Positions 8,204 to 17,474 of a DNA stretch of 64,000 nucleotides are shown here, one piece after another. Each line of letters opens with the position of its first letter. Position 1 is the stretch's first letter. Origin of the DNA: Microvirga sp. TS319. Lineage in GTDB: Bacteria; Pseudomonadota; Alphaproteobacteria; Rhizobiales; Beijerinckiaceae. Position numbers and translations under genes: made by a program. Below the pieces are notes generated by a model. That model did no database searches. It was not told the DNA's origin and saw only the letters and a program-made list of their open reading frames with translations. Location: positions 355,501 through 419,500 of the forward strand of contig NZ_JBGGGT010000001.1 of NCBI RefSeq assembly GCF_041276405.1. The letters run 5' to 3'.

Positions 8204-8593
8204 ATGACAAAGCCGCTCCTGATTCTCGCCGCCTGGTGCCTCGGCTTCGCATCGGCCCTCCTGGGCCTGACTTTTATTGATCGGCGTGCCCCCAAACTGA
8301 CGGGCACGGTCGTTCTCGACTTCAAGCCGTTCTGCCAGGACTTCGTCGTCCAGACGGGAAAAGGCTTCGTGATCCTCCTGTGGGAGGACGGCACCCTGTT
8401 CTTCGGCGAAGGGGACACGCTCGTTGGGCCGTTGCACTCGCAGGGATCCCAACTCATCGAGGCCGAGGGGCGGGGCGTGATGACGGCGAGGGTCGGGGGC
8501 TTGCTTCCCGATCTCGGGACGGCGCAGCAGGTGTTTCGCGAGCGCTGCGGTCTCGGGCCCGACACACCCCTCAGCAGGCCAACGCCCAACTAG
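8204..8593 (+). CDS. Hypothetical membrane-anchored protein (129 aa)
   Basis: The chosen start (ATG 8204) gives MTKPLLILAAWCLGFASALL followed by GLTFID, one N-terminal membrane anchor or uncleaved signal, and a soluble domain of about 100 aa with alternating hydrophobic residues (KGFVILLWEDGTLFFGEGD) typical of a small beta-rich domain. It follows the preceding hypothetical gene by 56 bases on the same strand, so the two may be cotranscribed. No conserved motif or family was recognised. Confidence 0.6.
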   Translation: MTKPLLILAAWCLGFASALLGLTFIDRRAPKLTGTVVLDFKPFCQDFVVQTGKGFVILLWEDGTLFFGEGDTLVGPLHSQGSQLIEAEGRGVMTARVGGLLPDLGTAQQVFRERCGLGPDTPLSRPTPN

Positions 8594-8680
8594 GTCGTGA
8601 ACCCATAAAGACAGAGATCGGATGAATAGCGGCCTGTGCGCTTCTTGCGATCGGAAGGGACAGGCCGCCGTCGAAGGGCG

Positions 8681-9556
8681 CTATTTCAGCGGCAAGAACA
8701 GTTCCGCGACCGCCTCATGCTCCGGCACCTCCGGGAAGAAGCTCAGCCGCTGGCAATAGATCGGGAAGTCGCGTGCTTCCTCGCCGCTGGCCGGAAGCCA
8801 GTCGCGATAAAGGTAGAGCGCAGCGGGCTCCAGATTGTCGGTGTTGCCGACCACGCGCAGGACCGCGCAGCGTCCGCCAGGGATCTCGCCGGCTTTGATC
8901 TGCTCCGCCTCGATCGGTTGGTCGGTCCCGACACAAAGGTCCACGCTATAGTCGCCAGGCGACGCAGGACGTCGCTCGGAATGCCAGACATTGAAGGTCG
9001 GGTTTGTCTTGGGGTGCAGGCCAGCGGCCGTGCGCCACGCGATGAACCGCTGGATGGTGGCGCCAAGCGTCGCAGGGTCGCCCCGGTGCTCCATGATGGC
9101 AACCCGCGTGGGCACCACATCGCGAATTGTCACGTCGTCAGTGGTAAAGGTCTTCTGCATGAGCTTGCTCCTCGCGTTGTTGAGAGGCCCAAAGGCCGCA
9201 AGCCACGGCTCCCAGTCGGGATCCTTCCGGAACGACGAAGGCGATTGCCCGAACCGTTGCCGAAAGGCGCGGGCGAAGGCGTCCGGTGCATCGTAACCGG
9301 CATCCATCGCTATGTCCGTGACGCTTTGGTCATCCCTGTAGGCCAGCCGGTATGAAGCGCGCTTCATGCGGGCGAGCTGGATGTAGCGATGCACGGACAG
9401 CCCGAAAGTCGCCGTGAACTGCCGGTGGAAATGATACTTCGAGTAAGCGGCGACGCTGCTCAGCGCGCCCAGGTCCAGATCGTCATCCAGATGCCGGTCT
9501 ATGTAGTCCAGCACCCGCTGCATCCGGGCATGGTAGTTTCGAAGCGCCGCCTTCAT
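8681..9556 (-). CDS. AraC-family regulator with GyrI-like effector domain
   Basis: This 291-aa protein has an N-terminal AraC/XylS DNA-binding domain (two helix-turn-helix motifs; YSKYHFHRQFTATFGLSVHR in the first, DIAMDAGYDAPDAFARAFRQ and FGQSPSSFRK in the second) and a C-terminal GyrI/SoxS-like ligand-binding domain of about 150 aa ending in VAELFLPLK. This order is typical of Rob-like activators that sense hydrophobic drugs. The start at 9556 (MKAALRNYHARM) is preferred over the longer frame because ACGGAGGACAGAGCG precedes it. No obvious target gene lies beside it; its upstream neighbour is the IS5 remnant. Confidence 0.88.
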   Translation of the reverse strand: MKAALRNYHARMQRVLDYIDRHLDDDLDLGALSSVAAYSKYHFHRQFTATFGLSVHRYIQLARMKRASYRLAYRDDQSVTDIAMDAGYDAPDAFARAFRQRFGQSPSSFRKDPDWEPWLAAFGPLNNARSKLMQKTFTTDDVTIRDVVPTRVAIMEHRGDPATLGATIQRFIAWRTAAGLHPKTNPTFNVWHSERRPASPGDYSVDLCVGTDQPIEAEQIKAGEIPGGRCAVLRVVGNTDNLEPAALYLYRDWLPASGEEARDFPIYCQRLSFFPEVPEHEAVAELFLPLK

Positions 9557-9740
9557 CGCTCTGTCCTCCGTGGCAGCACCACCTGAGCGCACGCAGACAT
9601 GACGCGCTCGACTGATCTTGCGGTTTTGTCATGGGTTGCAGAAGGTCGCCAAGGACTGTTTATGGGCGCGCCCAATTTATCGATGAACGGCGATAAGGGG
9701 CGCTCGCAGATTGGTGGCTTTCATATCGTGCCGAGCTCTG

Positions 9741-10300
9741 ATTCAAGCTCAAGAGGAGCCGCTATGACCTGAGCGACTTCGAATGGCGCGTGATCAAGCC
9801 GCAACTGCCCAACAAGCCGAGGGCGTACCCCGTGTCGATGAGCGGCGAGTGCTAAACGGCATACTTTGGGTGCTTCGATCGGGAGCACTATGGCGGGACC
9901 TGCCAGAACGCTATGGACCGCGCACCACCTGTTACAACCACTTTGTGCGATGGCGAAGGGCCGGTGTCTGGGATCGGCTGATGGACGCTATCAGCGCTTC
10001 GCACGATGGCAACATCCAGATGATCGACAGCCCCCTCCGTTCGTGCGCATCAGCAGGCCGCGACGGCGAAAGTAGGGCAGATCATTGTCGCGGTCGATCG
10101 TGAGGCGGACTCACGACCAAGATCCATGTCGTTGTCGACGCGCAAGGCCTCCCGATCAGGCTCGGCCTGACGCTCTCCAAGCGACATCGATGGAGTAAAG
10201 CCGGAAAGCCCGCAGCAATCACGGGGCCTTCCAGACGATCGTGGGCCGAGGCAGGCATCGTCGTGGCCATCCCGCTCCCCGCTTGGCGAAAAAGGTCAAG
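9741..10300 (+). pseudogene. Degenerate IS5-family transposase remnant
   Basis: Pieces of one IS5-family transposase can be read in successive frames. The first is RYDLSDFEWRVIKPQLPNKP, then, after a shift near 9823, RRVLNGILWVLRSGALWRDL and ERYGPRTTCYNHFVRWRRAG, up to DGNIQMIDS. After more shifts near 10040 and 10095 come GRSRGGLTTKIH and then VVVDAQGLPIRLGLT. The C-terminal third with the catalytic Glu region is missing. At least three frame changes and one truncation show that it is inactive. Confidence 0.85.
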
Positions 10301-10465
10301 CAGGCGTCACATTCGGTCAAGCACGATCCCACCGTTACGCTATCGTCGGACGGTATGTGACTGTCCAGGGGTGCATCGGACGTGACATCGAACCCACGTC
10401 CGACGTGGTAAGTCTCTATTTGTGAACGTCTTTTCACGCAGAATCGGTTCGCGCTTTCGCGTTCG

Positions 10466-10759
10466 ATGCTCGAGAGCCAGGAGGGAGAGATGCGCCTGCA
10501 TGAGGCGCTTCACCTGATGATCGGTCGGAAACCGAGAGATGCTGGAGTGGACCGGCGCGGGGATAGAACGGGGCTGAAGATGCTGATCCTGCGCGAGGAT
10601 GCCACGCGCGAGTACGCCTATGGCCCCGCGCAAGACCTGCCCGACCGCACGGTCGGCACTTTCTCTCCCGGGTTCTACGACGAAGCGGCGAAGAAGGACG
10701 GCTGGACGGTGATCGGCATGCAGAATGATGGGAGGCGCATCTTCGCGGTTGAGCAATGA
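10466..10759 (+). pseudogene. C-terminal remnant of a HAD-family hydrolase
   Basis: The last 70 residues of this frame, with ILREDATREYAYGPAQDLPD and then YDEAAKKDGWTVIGMQNDGR, resemble the C-terminal end of HAD-type acid phosphatases often found beside arylsulfatase genes in rhizobia. The catalytic DxDGT motif and most of the cap and core domains are absent, so this is a left-over tail and not a working gene. The assignment comes from remembered family pattern and needs a database search. Confidence 0.5.
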
Positions 10760-10906
10760 CCGAGCCGGAGCGGCGGTATGCCACCCGGTTTCGGTCATGG
10801 AGTCGATCCGGGCATCGACCGCAGCCTGAAGTCGATCGATCTCGGCCGGGCAGGGCGCGGCGGCCCGGTCAGCAAGCGGCGGGGGACGAACGAAGAGGAA
10901 AGAGCG

Positions 10907-12601
10907 ATGAAACTGAAAACGCTGATCTGCGGAGCGTCCATGCTCTGCGGCGCCTGGGCAATCGCGCCCGCTCTGGCGCAGGCACCACCGGCCGGAACGC
11001 AGCAGAAGCCCAACATCCTCGTCATCATGGGCGACGATGTCGGCTGGTTCAACATCGGCGCCTATCATCGGGGCATCATGTCCGGCAAGACACCGAACCT
11101 CGACCGGCTGGCCTCGCAGGGCATGATGTTTACCGACTACTACGCCGAGGCAAGCTGCACGGCGGGTCGGGCGAGCTTCATCACCGGCCAAATCCCACTG
11201 TGCACTGGGCTCACCACGGTCGGCCAGGCGGGCGCCGATGTCGGTATACCGGACCATGCCGTGACGATCGCCTCCGCCCTCAAGGCGCAGGGCTATGCCA
11301 CCGGTCAGTTCGGCAAGAACCATCTCGGTGACCTGAACAAGTATCTGCCGACATTGCACGGCTTCGACGAGTTCTTCGGCTACCTGTATCACCTCGACGC
11401 GATGACGGATCCGTACTGGTATTCCTTTCCGGACGATCAGTCCTATCGCGATAAGGTCGGGCCGCGCAATCTGCTGCACACCTATGCGACCGACACGGAC
11501 GATCAGACCGAACAGCCGCGTTGGGGCCGGATCGGCAAGCAGCGGATCGTCGATGAGGGCCCCTTGGCGCCCTATCCCAACATGACCAACGTGCCGAACA
11601 TGCACGACATCACCCCGAAGGCAAAGTACGACATGACCACCTTCGACGAGGTGCTGGTCAAGGCATCGTGCGACTTCATGGACAAGGCCAAGACCGACAG
11701 GAAGCCGTACTTCGTCTGGCATAATACGACCCGCATGCACGTCTGGACGTTCCTGTCGCCGAAGTATCAGGCGCTGATGAACAGCCAAACCAACTACGGT
11801 CTCGAAGAGGCCGGCATGGCGCAGCTCGACGACAGCGTCGAAGCCCTGCTCAAATGCGTGGAGGATTCAGGTCAAGCCGACAACACGATCGTCATCTTCA
11901 CCACCGACAATGGAGCGGAGGTGTTCACGTGACCCGACGGCGGCATGACACCCTTCAAAGCGACCAAAGGAACGGTCAACGAAGGCGGATTCCGCGTCCC
12001 GACGCTCATCCGCTGGCCAGGCAAGATCAAGCCCGGCGCAGTCGAGAACGGCATCTTCTCGGGGCTCGACTGGTTCCCGACGCTGCTCGCCGCCGCCGGC
12101 AACCCGAACATCACCGATCAGCTTCTCAAGGGAGTGCAACTCGGCGATCGCAGCTACAAGAACCATCTCGACGGCTACAACCAGCTCGCGCTCCTGCAAG
12201 GCAATGGTCCGTCGGCCCGGCATGAGTTCTTCTATTTCGGCGGTCCGCAGCTCGGTTCAGTCCGCATCGACGACTTCAAGTTCCAGTTCTTCCAACAGCC
12301 GGATGGCTGGCCCGGACCGAAGGTCACGACGGACATGCCGGTCATGTTCAACATCCGGCAGGACCCGTTCGAGCGCACGCCGTCGATCGGTCGCCAGAGC
12401 TTGAACGATCTGGGGGGCGGCTACATGAACGACTTCTACGCCCGTGAGTTCTGGCGCTTCGTCTCCGTTCAGCAGGAGGTCGCGAAGCTCGCGGCCACGG
12501 CGGTCGACTACCCGCCGATGCAGGATCCGGCCTCCTTCAACCTGGAGGCCGTTAAGCGGCAGGTCGAGCAAGCGATCCGCAACAAGCCGGGAACTGAATA
12601 A
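10907..12601 (+). pseudogene. Arylsulfatase interrupted by a single in-frame TGA
   Basis: A secreted arylsulfatase of about 564 codons: signal peptide (ICGASMLCGAWAIAPALAQ), metal-binding GDDVGW, the formylglycine motif CTAGRASF (CxAxR type), GQFGKNHLGD, and DNTIVIFTTDNGAEVFT. At 11930-11932 the frame meets TGA followed by PDGGMTPFKATKGTVNEGGF in the same frame; relatives have Trp at this point, so one G-to-A change turned TGG into TGA. The downstream part (11933-12601) is otherwise open and well conserved. Termination would remove about 220 C-terminal residues. Either a recent pseudogene or a sequencing error; conserved flanks argue against long decay. Confidence 0.85.
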
Positions 12602-12606
12602 ACCAA

Positions 12607-12627
12607 GGCGCGGGCAATTCCCGCGCC
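12607..12627 (+). terminator. Hairpin after the arylsulfatase gene
   Basis: A perfect 8-bp stem (GGCGCGGG / CCCGCGCC) with loop CAATT starts five bases after the sulfatase stop. No T run follows. A GC-rich terminator is the likely role. Confidence 0.6.
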
Positions 12628-12994
12628 CGCCCCGGAGCTCGGCCCTGTCCGCTTGTGGACGACTGTGCTGCGGTGACGGGCAGACGCATTATGCAGCCTC
12701 AAGAATGACTGCAATTGGCACACCTGAGACGTTAGCCCGAGGGCAGCAATACTCACGTAACCGGACGTTCCGAAGGAACCAGGAATTTCAGTGAGTGACC
12801 CAGAGCTGACTCTAGCTGTTCCGGGGTAGCCTCGGTTTGACAACGGTTGTCGTTGCTTCATCGGATCGCGATTGGCCAGGCAGCCCGAGGCCTAAGGGTC
12901 ATGGGATGCTAGTTTCCATCGGTTCTGCCTGACAGTCGCGATCTGGGACAGGGTTTGAGCCTTGGCCGCACAACGGGCCAGGTAAAGGGTTGCC
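12628..12994. other. Intergenic region with a short dispersed repeat
   Basis: About 370 bases between the sulfatase and the LysR gene. It holds the second copy of the TTGGCAC repeat (12715-12737). No coding frame could be supported. Confidence 0.4.
12715..12737. repeat. Short dispersed repeat, copy 2
   Basis: It begins TTGGCACACCTGAGACGTTAG and matches 6930-6952 at about 19 of 23 positions. See copy 1. Confidence 0.4.
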
Positions 12995-13915
12995 CTACGT
13001 TTTCAGGAACGTTTCTGCTGCGCCTGCGGCCAAACCTGCTTCCGCCATGATCCGTCGCGCCAGAACCGCCGTGGACGGCCGCAGCCGGGTTGCCGGGCGA
13101 TCCAGCCAATAGGCGACGGGGTTAAGGGCCGTCCGAGCATCAACAGGGACCAGGCGCCCGATCCGTAGCGCCTCCCCAACGAGGGGCGGGCGGGCCAGGG
13201 CCACCCCGAGGCCATGGGCTGCTGCATCGAGCACGAGGTTGTAATCCTCGAAGCGGCGATCCTGCGGTCGAGGCCTGTAGTCCAAGCCCTGCACGGCAAA
13301 CCAAGCTCGCCATGCCGAAGCGTCCGAGTCGTGCACCAGCGGCTGTTGCAGGATCCGTTCCGGATCACCGCTCCCGAGAGCGTCAGCGAGCGCGGGCGAG
13401 GCGATCGGGAAGCAGCGCTCCTCGAACAGGCGCGCCGACACCCGCCCCGGCAGGTTGCCCCGACCGCACCGGATCGCCAAGTCGATACCCTCCGCTTCGA
13501 GATCGATGTGGCGGTGCTCGACTACGAACTCGATCCGCAGAGCCGGATCGCTCCCCTCAAAAGTACGCAGGCGCGGCATCAGCCACAGGCTGCTGACGGA
13601 CGGGATCGACGTCAGGCGAACGACGGCCGCGCCGCGCCGCTCGATCCAGCGGTCGGAGCTGTCGGCGATCAGGGCGAAGGCTTCGCTGGTGCGCTGATGC
13701 AGGCGCTGCCCCTGCGGCGTCAGGGCAACGCCGCGCGCCTGCCGCTCGAAGAGCCGCTCGCCGAGCCAGTGCTCCAGCTTGGCGACCTGGCGGCTGATGG
13801 CGCCGTGCGTGAGATGGAGGTCATTGGCCGCCGCCGAGAAGCTGCCGAGACGGGCGGCGGCCTCGAAAGCGCGCAAGGCGTCGAGCGGAGGAAGGGACGG
13901 AGAGCTGTGATCCAT
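12995..13915 (-). CDS. LysR-family transcriptional regulator (GcvA-like)
   Basis: This 306-aa protein starts with PLDALRAFEAAARLGSFSAA, then ANDLHLTHGAISRQVAKLE, the LysR helix-turn-helix, followed by a periplasmic-binding-like effector domain (FVVEHRHIDLEAEGIDLAIR, then RCGRGNLPG) as in the GcvA subgroup. A GTG two codons earlier is also open, but ATG 13915 (MDHSSPSLPP) fits the family better. The gene is divergent from the EamA transporter gene, with 90 bases between the starts; LysR regulators usually control the divergent neighbour, so the transporter is the probable target. Confidence 0.9.
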   Translation of the reverse strand: MDHSSPSLPPLDALRAFEAAARLGSFSAAANDLHLTHGAISRQVAKLEHWLGERLFERQARGVALTPQGQRLHQRTSEAFALIADSSDRWIERRGAAVVRLTSIPSVSSLWLMPRLRTFEGSDPALRIEFVVEHRHIDLEAEGIDLAIRCGRGNLPGRVSARLFEERCFPIASPALADALGSGDPERILQQPLVHDSDASAWRAWFAVQGLDYRPRPQDRRFEDYNLVLDAAAHGLGVALARPPLVGEALRIGRLVPVDARTALNPVAYWLDRPATRLRPSTAVLARRIMAEAGLAAGAAETFLKT

Positions 13916-14005
13916 GATCACAGCAGATGCTCGAATTGTTAGATTGTCAATCAGCTCTGCCTTCCGGAATGTTGGGTTGTTCTGTTCCTTTCGTGAGATT
14001 CAGTC

Positions 14006-14896
14006 ATGAGTGCTGCCGCCACCCTCTCCGAGCGCAAGGCCATCGACGGCGTGACCACCGCCGCCGTTCTGGTCACGATCCTGGCCTGGGCCTCGGCCTT
14101 TCCCGCCATCCGTGCTGGCCTTGAGGCCTTCGGCCCGATCGAACTCGGTGCTCTCCGGTTTGCAATCGCGGCGGTCCCGGCGGCTCTCTTTCTCGTCGTC
14201 ACGCGTCCGGCGTGGCCGAGTGCCCCGGACTTCCTCCGGCTGGCAGTGGGCGGCATCCTCTTCGTGGCGTTCTATACGGCGCTCCTCAACATGGGCGAGA
14301 TGACCGTCTCGGCCGGAGCGGCGAGCTTCATCATCAACACCAATCCCATCATGACGGCCGGGCTCGCGATGCTTTTGCTCGGCGAGCGCTTTACGGCCCG
14401 GGCCTGGGCCGGGACGGCCGTATCCTTCCTTGGGATTGGGCTCATTGCTCTTGGCGAGGGCGAAGGGATGCGCCTCGACACCGGTGCCCTGCTCATTCTC
14501 GGGGCTGCCCTCTGCAACTCGGTGACGACCGTGGTGCAGAAGCCGCTCTTTGCCCGCCACAAGCCGCTGACCGTCTCGGCCTGGAACATGGTCATGGGCG
14601 CGCTTGTCCTTGCGCCCTGGCTGCCGAACGCTACGTCCGAGTTCGCGGCCGCATCGGCTTCGGGCATTCAGGCGGCGGTCTATCTCGGTCTGGTCCCCAG
14701 CCTTGTCGCCTACGGGACGTGGTCCGTGGCCTTGTCGCGCCTGCCGGCCAGCCGGGCGTCGAATTTCATGTACTGCGTGCCGCCTGTCGCCACGCTTCTC
14801 GGCTTTCTTTGGCTTGGGGAAGCGCCGACCGCTCTCGGTGCCGTGGGCGGCGTCCTGGCCTTGCTAGGTGTCGCGGTCGTCAATTGGCGGCGATAG
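14006..14896 (+). CDS. EamA/DMT-family transporter
   Basis: This 296-aa membrane protein has about ten hydrophobic segments arranged as two EamA repeats (first repeat starts TAAVLVTILAWASAFPAIRA; second near TGALLILGAALCNSVTTVV). SLGxxLY-like gaps, PLF-A and the final GAVGGVLALLGVAVVN are typical of DMT exporters of amino acids or metabolites. Length is normal. The LysR gene in the opposite direction probably regulates it. The exported compound is unknown. Confidence 0.9.
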   Translation: MSAAATLSERKAIDGVTTAAVLVTILAWASAFPAIRAGLEAFGPIELGALRFAIAAVPAALFLVVTRPAWPSAPDFLRLAVGGILFVAFYTALLNMGEMTVSAGAASFIINTNPIMTAGLAMLLLGERFTARAWAGTAVSFLGIGLIALGEGEGMRLDTGALLILGAALCNSVTTVVQKPLFARHKPLTVSAWNMVMGALVLAPWLPNATSEFAAASASGIQAAVYLGLVPSLVAYGTWSVALSRLPASRASNFMYCVPPVATLLGFLWLGEAPTALGAVGGVLALLGVAVVNWRR

Positions 14897-14936
14897 GGGC
14901 CATGTGGCTTGAACCGGCTCTATGAAACCGGCGCGC

Positions 14937-15539
14937 CTAGCCTGCAACGGGCGCAATCACTCTTTCCACGAGCGAGAGGACAGCCGCCCTGAACTCGGCC
15001 GGATCAGCGCCGGCCTCGATCGCGAGGGCTGCGCGGTCAAACGCTGCCGACAGAAGCGTTGCCACGGCCGGGCCGGTGATCGATCTGCCGCCAGCCCCAG
15101 GCACGAGGGCTTCGAGCCCCTCCTGCAAGGTTCGCGCCGCATGCGCAGCGTCAATGGCGGTGATCTCGCTTGAGCCAAGGACGGCTGGACCGTCGATTAG
15201 CAGCAAGCGGGTGCGACCTGGAACCGCCATGGCATCGAGGTAGGCCACACTGCCTGCCAGCAGCGCCTCCTTGGCGGACATCGCGGGCGAGGTCGCGGCG
15301 CCGATCTTCGTCGCCACGGCTTCCGCCTCCTGCTCCAGCACGGTCCGGAAGAGATCGCGCTTGTCGGTAAAATGGTGATAGAGCGCGCCGCGCGTGACCT
15401 TGGCCTTGGCGACGATCTGCGGGGTGGAGGTCTCCGCATACCCATTCTCAATGAATAGGGTTCGCGCTGCCTCCACGAGGGCGGCCCGCGTGGCTTCCGT
15501 CCGCTCCCGGTTTGTCCGTCCCCGCCGTGACCGTTGCAT
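14937..15539 (-). CDS. TetR-family transcriptional regulator
   Basis: This 200-aa protein has a TetR DNA-binding domain near the N-terminus (AARTLFIENGYAETSTPQIV, then KVTRGALYHHFTDKRDLFRT) and a helical ligand-binding C-terminal domain. The frame is open upstream, but ATG 15539 (MQRSRRGRTNRERTEATRAA) is the natural start. It is divergent from a VOC gene and a broken hydrolase gene; a 17-bp inverted repeat in the gap between them is the likely operator, which would give autoregulation and repression of the two effector genes. Confidence 0.9.
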   Translation of the reverse strand: MQRSRRGRTNRERTEATRAALVEAARTLFIENGYAETSTPQIVAKAKVTRGALYHHFTDKRDLFRTVLEQEAEAVATKIGAATSPAMSAKEALLAGSVAYLDAMAVPGRTRLLLIDGPAVLGSSEITAIDAAHAARTLQEGLEALVPGAGGRSITGPAVATLLSAAFDRAALAIEAGADPAEFRAAVLSLVERVIAPVAG

Positions 15540-15566
15540 GCATACAGCCTGGATGTTAATCAGAAT

Positions 15567-15583
15567 ACATACAGAATGTATGT
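15567..15583. promoter_or_regulatory. Probable TetR operator
   Basis: A perfect inverted repeat, ACATAC-AGAAT-GTATGT, lies in the 67-bp gap between the divergent TetR and VOC genes, 24 bases before the VOC start. Size and place fit a TetR-family operator. Assignment is by position only. Confidence 0.6.
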
Positions 15584-15606
15584 TATTTAGGGAGGCTTGA
15601 ACAGCC

Positions 15607-16038
15607 ATGAGGATCACGAGCTTCTATCCGGTCATCCTGACCCGTGACGTGGCCGGCACGGCCGCCTTCTATCAAGCGCATTTCGGCTTCCGCCCGCTCT
15701 TCACGAGCGACTGGTACGTTCATCTGCAATTCGGTGAGGACGCGGCAGTCAATCTCGCGGTCCTGGACAGCCAGCACGACACCATCCCGGAAGGAGGCCG
15801 CACTCCGGCATCGGGCCTGATCCTCAATTTCGAAGTTGAGGATCCGGACGCCATCTACCGCGAGATCAAGGCAGCGGAATTGCCCATTCTCGTCCCGCTT
15901 CGGGATGAGCCATTCGGACAAAGGCACTTCATCACGGCGGACCCGAATGGGGTGCTCATCGACATTATCAAACCGATTCCCCCGAACGCCGAATTTGCAG
16001 CCCAGTACGAGGCGGCGGCCTTGCCCTGTGGCGGCTAG
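15607..16038 (+). CDS. VOC-family (glyoxalase/bleomycin-resistance fold) protein
   Basis: This 143-aa protein begins [20 protein letters not shown] with AFYQAHFGF, the first beta-alpha-beta unit of the VOC fold, and ends with [20 protein letters not shown], the usual second half with the metal-ligand Asp/Glu region. Family members bind metals and act on or sequester small reactive or toxic molecules. It is the first gene after the probable TetR operator and is followed after 22 bases by the broken hydrolase gene, so the pair probably formed one TetR-controlled unit. Its substrate is unknown. Confidence 0.88.
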   Translation: MRITSFYPVILTRDVAGTAAFYQAHFGFRPLFTSDWYVHLQFGEDAAVNLAVLDSQHDTIPEGGRTPASGLILNFEVEDPDAIYREIKAAELPILVPLRDEPFGQRHFITADPNGVLIDIIKPIPPNAEFAAQYEAAALPCGG

Positions 16039-16060
16039 TCAGAGTGTCAAAGGAACCATC

Positions 16061-16874
16061 ATGAACGAACTCCACCACGCCACGCTGAGCGGCGATGTCT
16101 TCGAATACTTCGATATGGGCGATGGTCTGCCCATCCTGCTCCTGCACGGCGCGCTCGGCGATCTCAGGACATGGCGAGATCTTGTCCGGCCGCTACCGCT
16201 GCATCGGTTATACCCAGCGGTACTTCGGCCGCGGTTCCTGGCGCGATGACGGACCCCCATTCGGCGTTGCCACGCACGCCGAGGACCTCATTGCGTTCGT
16301 GGAGGCTCTCGGACTTGCTCCAGTGTACCTCGTCGCCTGGTCCTATTCCGGGCATGTCGCCTTCCAGGCCGCGCTGCGGCGGCCGGACCTGTTCCGACGT
16401 CTGATGGTCTACGAGCCGGGCGTGCCGAGCTATGTAACCGATCCGGAGGAATTGGCCGCCTTCGGACAGGATGCCCGCGCCATTTACGGATCGATTGCTG
16501 CTGCCGTAAACAATGGCGATCTGGAAGAAGCCGCTCGCCTGATGATCGACGGCTCAGGTGGAGACGGCTATTTAGGCCGCCAAAGCCACGAATATCGGAC
16601 TATCATTCGCGACAACCTTCACTCACTGCCGCGCCTGATGGCTCAGGAGCCGCCACCGAACATCACCTGCGAGGATCTCGCGACCCTGAGGATGCCGGTC
16701 TCGATTGTCCACGGTGGTCTGACGAGACCCATCTTCGCCATACCGTCACGCGCGGCCGCTCGGTGCATCCATCATGCGCGGCACGTGGAAGTACCAGATG
16801 TTGGCCACCTTTGGCCGCGGGAAAGTTCTCACGGTTTCGCGGCTGTCGTCGAGGAACTCGATTGCACGACGTGA
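16061..16874 (+). pseudogene. Alpha/beta hydrolase gene with a frameshift
   Basis: The gene starts at ATG 16061 (MNELHHATLSGDVFEYFDMG, then DGLPILLLHGALGDLRTW). Near 16180 the conserved sequence moves to the next frame, where GRYRCIGYTQRYFGRGSW and the nucleophile region VYLVAWSYSGHVAFQAAL follow, with the final His in VPDVGHLWPRES; the frame ends at 16874. Both parts align with one alpha/beta hydrolase of about 270 aa, so a 1- or 2-base change has split it. The coding quality of both halves is good, which suggests recent inactivation or a sequencing error. It would be cotranscribed with the VOC gene. Confidence 0.8.
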
Positions 16875-16924
16875 GAGACATAGAGCGGCAAACCAATCTA
16901 CAGCATCAAATGAAAGGGCAGCAA

Positions 16925-17344
16925 ATGCGCCACATGCTTCAACGTGCGAGCGCTGTTCTTATGCTGACGGCCGTCATGGCGCCAGCCCAACCAGTCCGAG
17001 GCCAAGAAAGGCGGGATATGGGCGCCTTCGCCTCTGCCGAGGTGATCCCCGAGAGGCCCGCCCGCTGCAACGAGATCAAGGATGTGATCCGAGACGTGCC
17101 ATCCCCGTCCGGCCTGGATCGCATCGACTTCAGCGCGGTCGGCGCCCTCAGCCTCGTGCACTTCGACGGCGTGCTCGCCTATATGGGGATCTGCGATGAG
17201 CCGGACGCGAAGGTCCTCTGCGTGACGTACAGTACGAACGACCGGAAGGTCGGGGATGCCGTGATCGTGACCGGAAGCTATCGCAAGATGGCCCCGAACT
17301 TTGTCGTCCTGGATCCGTGTCTGACCAGCAGACCAGGGCCATAG
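16925..17344 (+). CDS. Hypothetical secreted protein (139 aa)
   Basis: A Sec signal peptide is visible (MRHMLQRASAVLMLTAVMAP, then AQPVRGQ), followed by about 110 aa with four Cys (RCNEIK, GICDEP, VLCVTY, DPCLTS), which could form two disulfide bonds in the periplasm. The start is chosen by the signal peptide and by GAAAGGGCAGCAA before the ATG. No family was recognised. It lies 50 bases after the broken hydrolase gene on the same strand. Confidence 0.6.
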   Translation: MRHMLQRASAVLMLTAVMAPAQPVRGQERRDMGAFASAEVIPERPARCNEIKDVIRDVPSPSGLDRIDFSAVGALSLVHFDGVLAYMGICDEPDAKVLCVTYSTNDRKVGDAVIVTGSYRKMAPNFVVLDPCLTSRPGP

Positions 17345-17474
17345 ATCAGCTAAGGACTTCAATGGGTCGGAATGACGCTCGTACGCATGTCCACTGCCTT
17401 GTGTCCATTGAAGGTGATCGTCCCGAGTGGCATTTTGCCGATGGTCGGGAACCGTTCAGGAGGGTTGATCCATC

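Noticed and set aside
7638..8252. 204-aa minus-strand frame opposite two small hypotheticals
   Set aside because: One stretch (RFRGRLKVGDQTVKTTLADE) looks protein-like, but the middle is His/Arg-rich antisense and the plus-strand frames have good starts; cannot be fully excluded.
10340..11788. 482-aa minus-strand frame
   Set aside because: Antisense of the sulfatase gene; no motif, no ribosome binding site.
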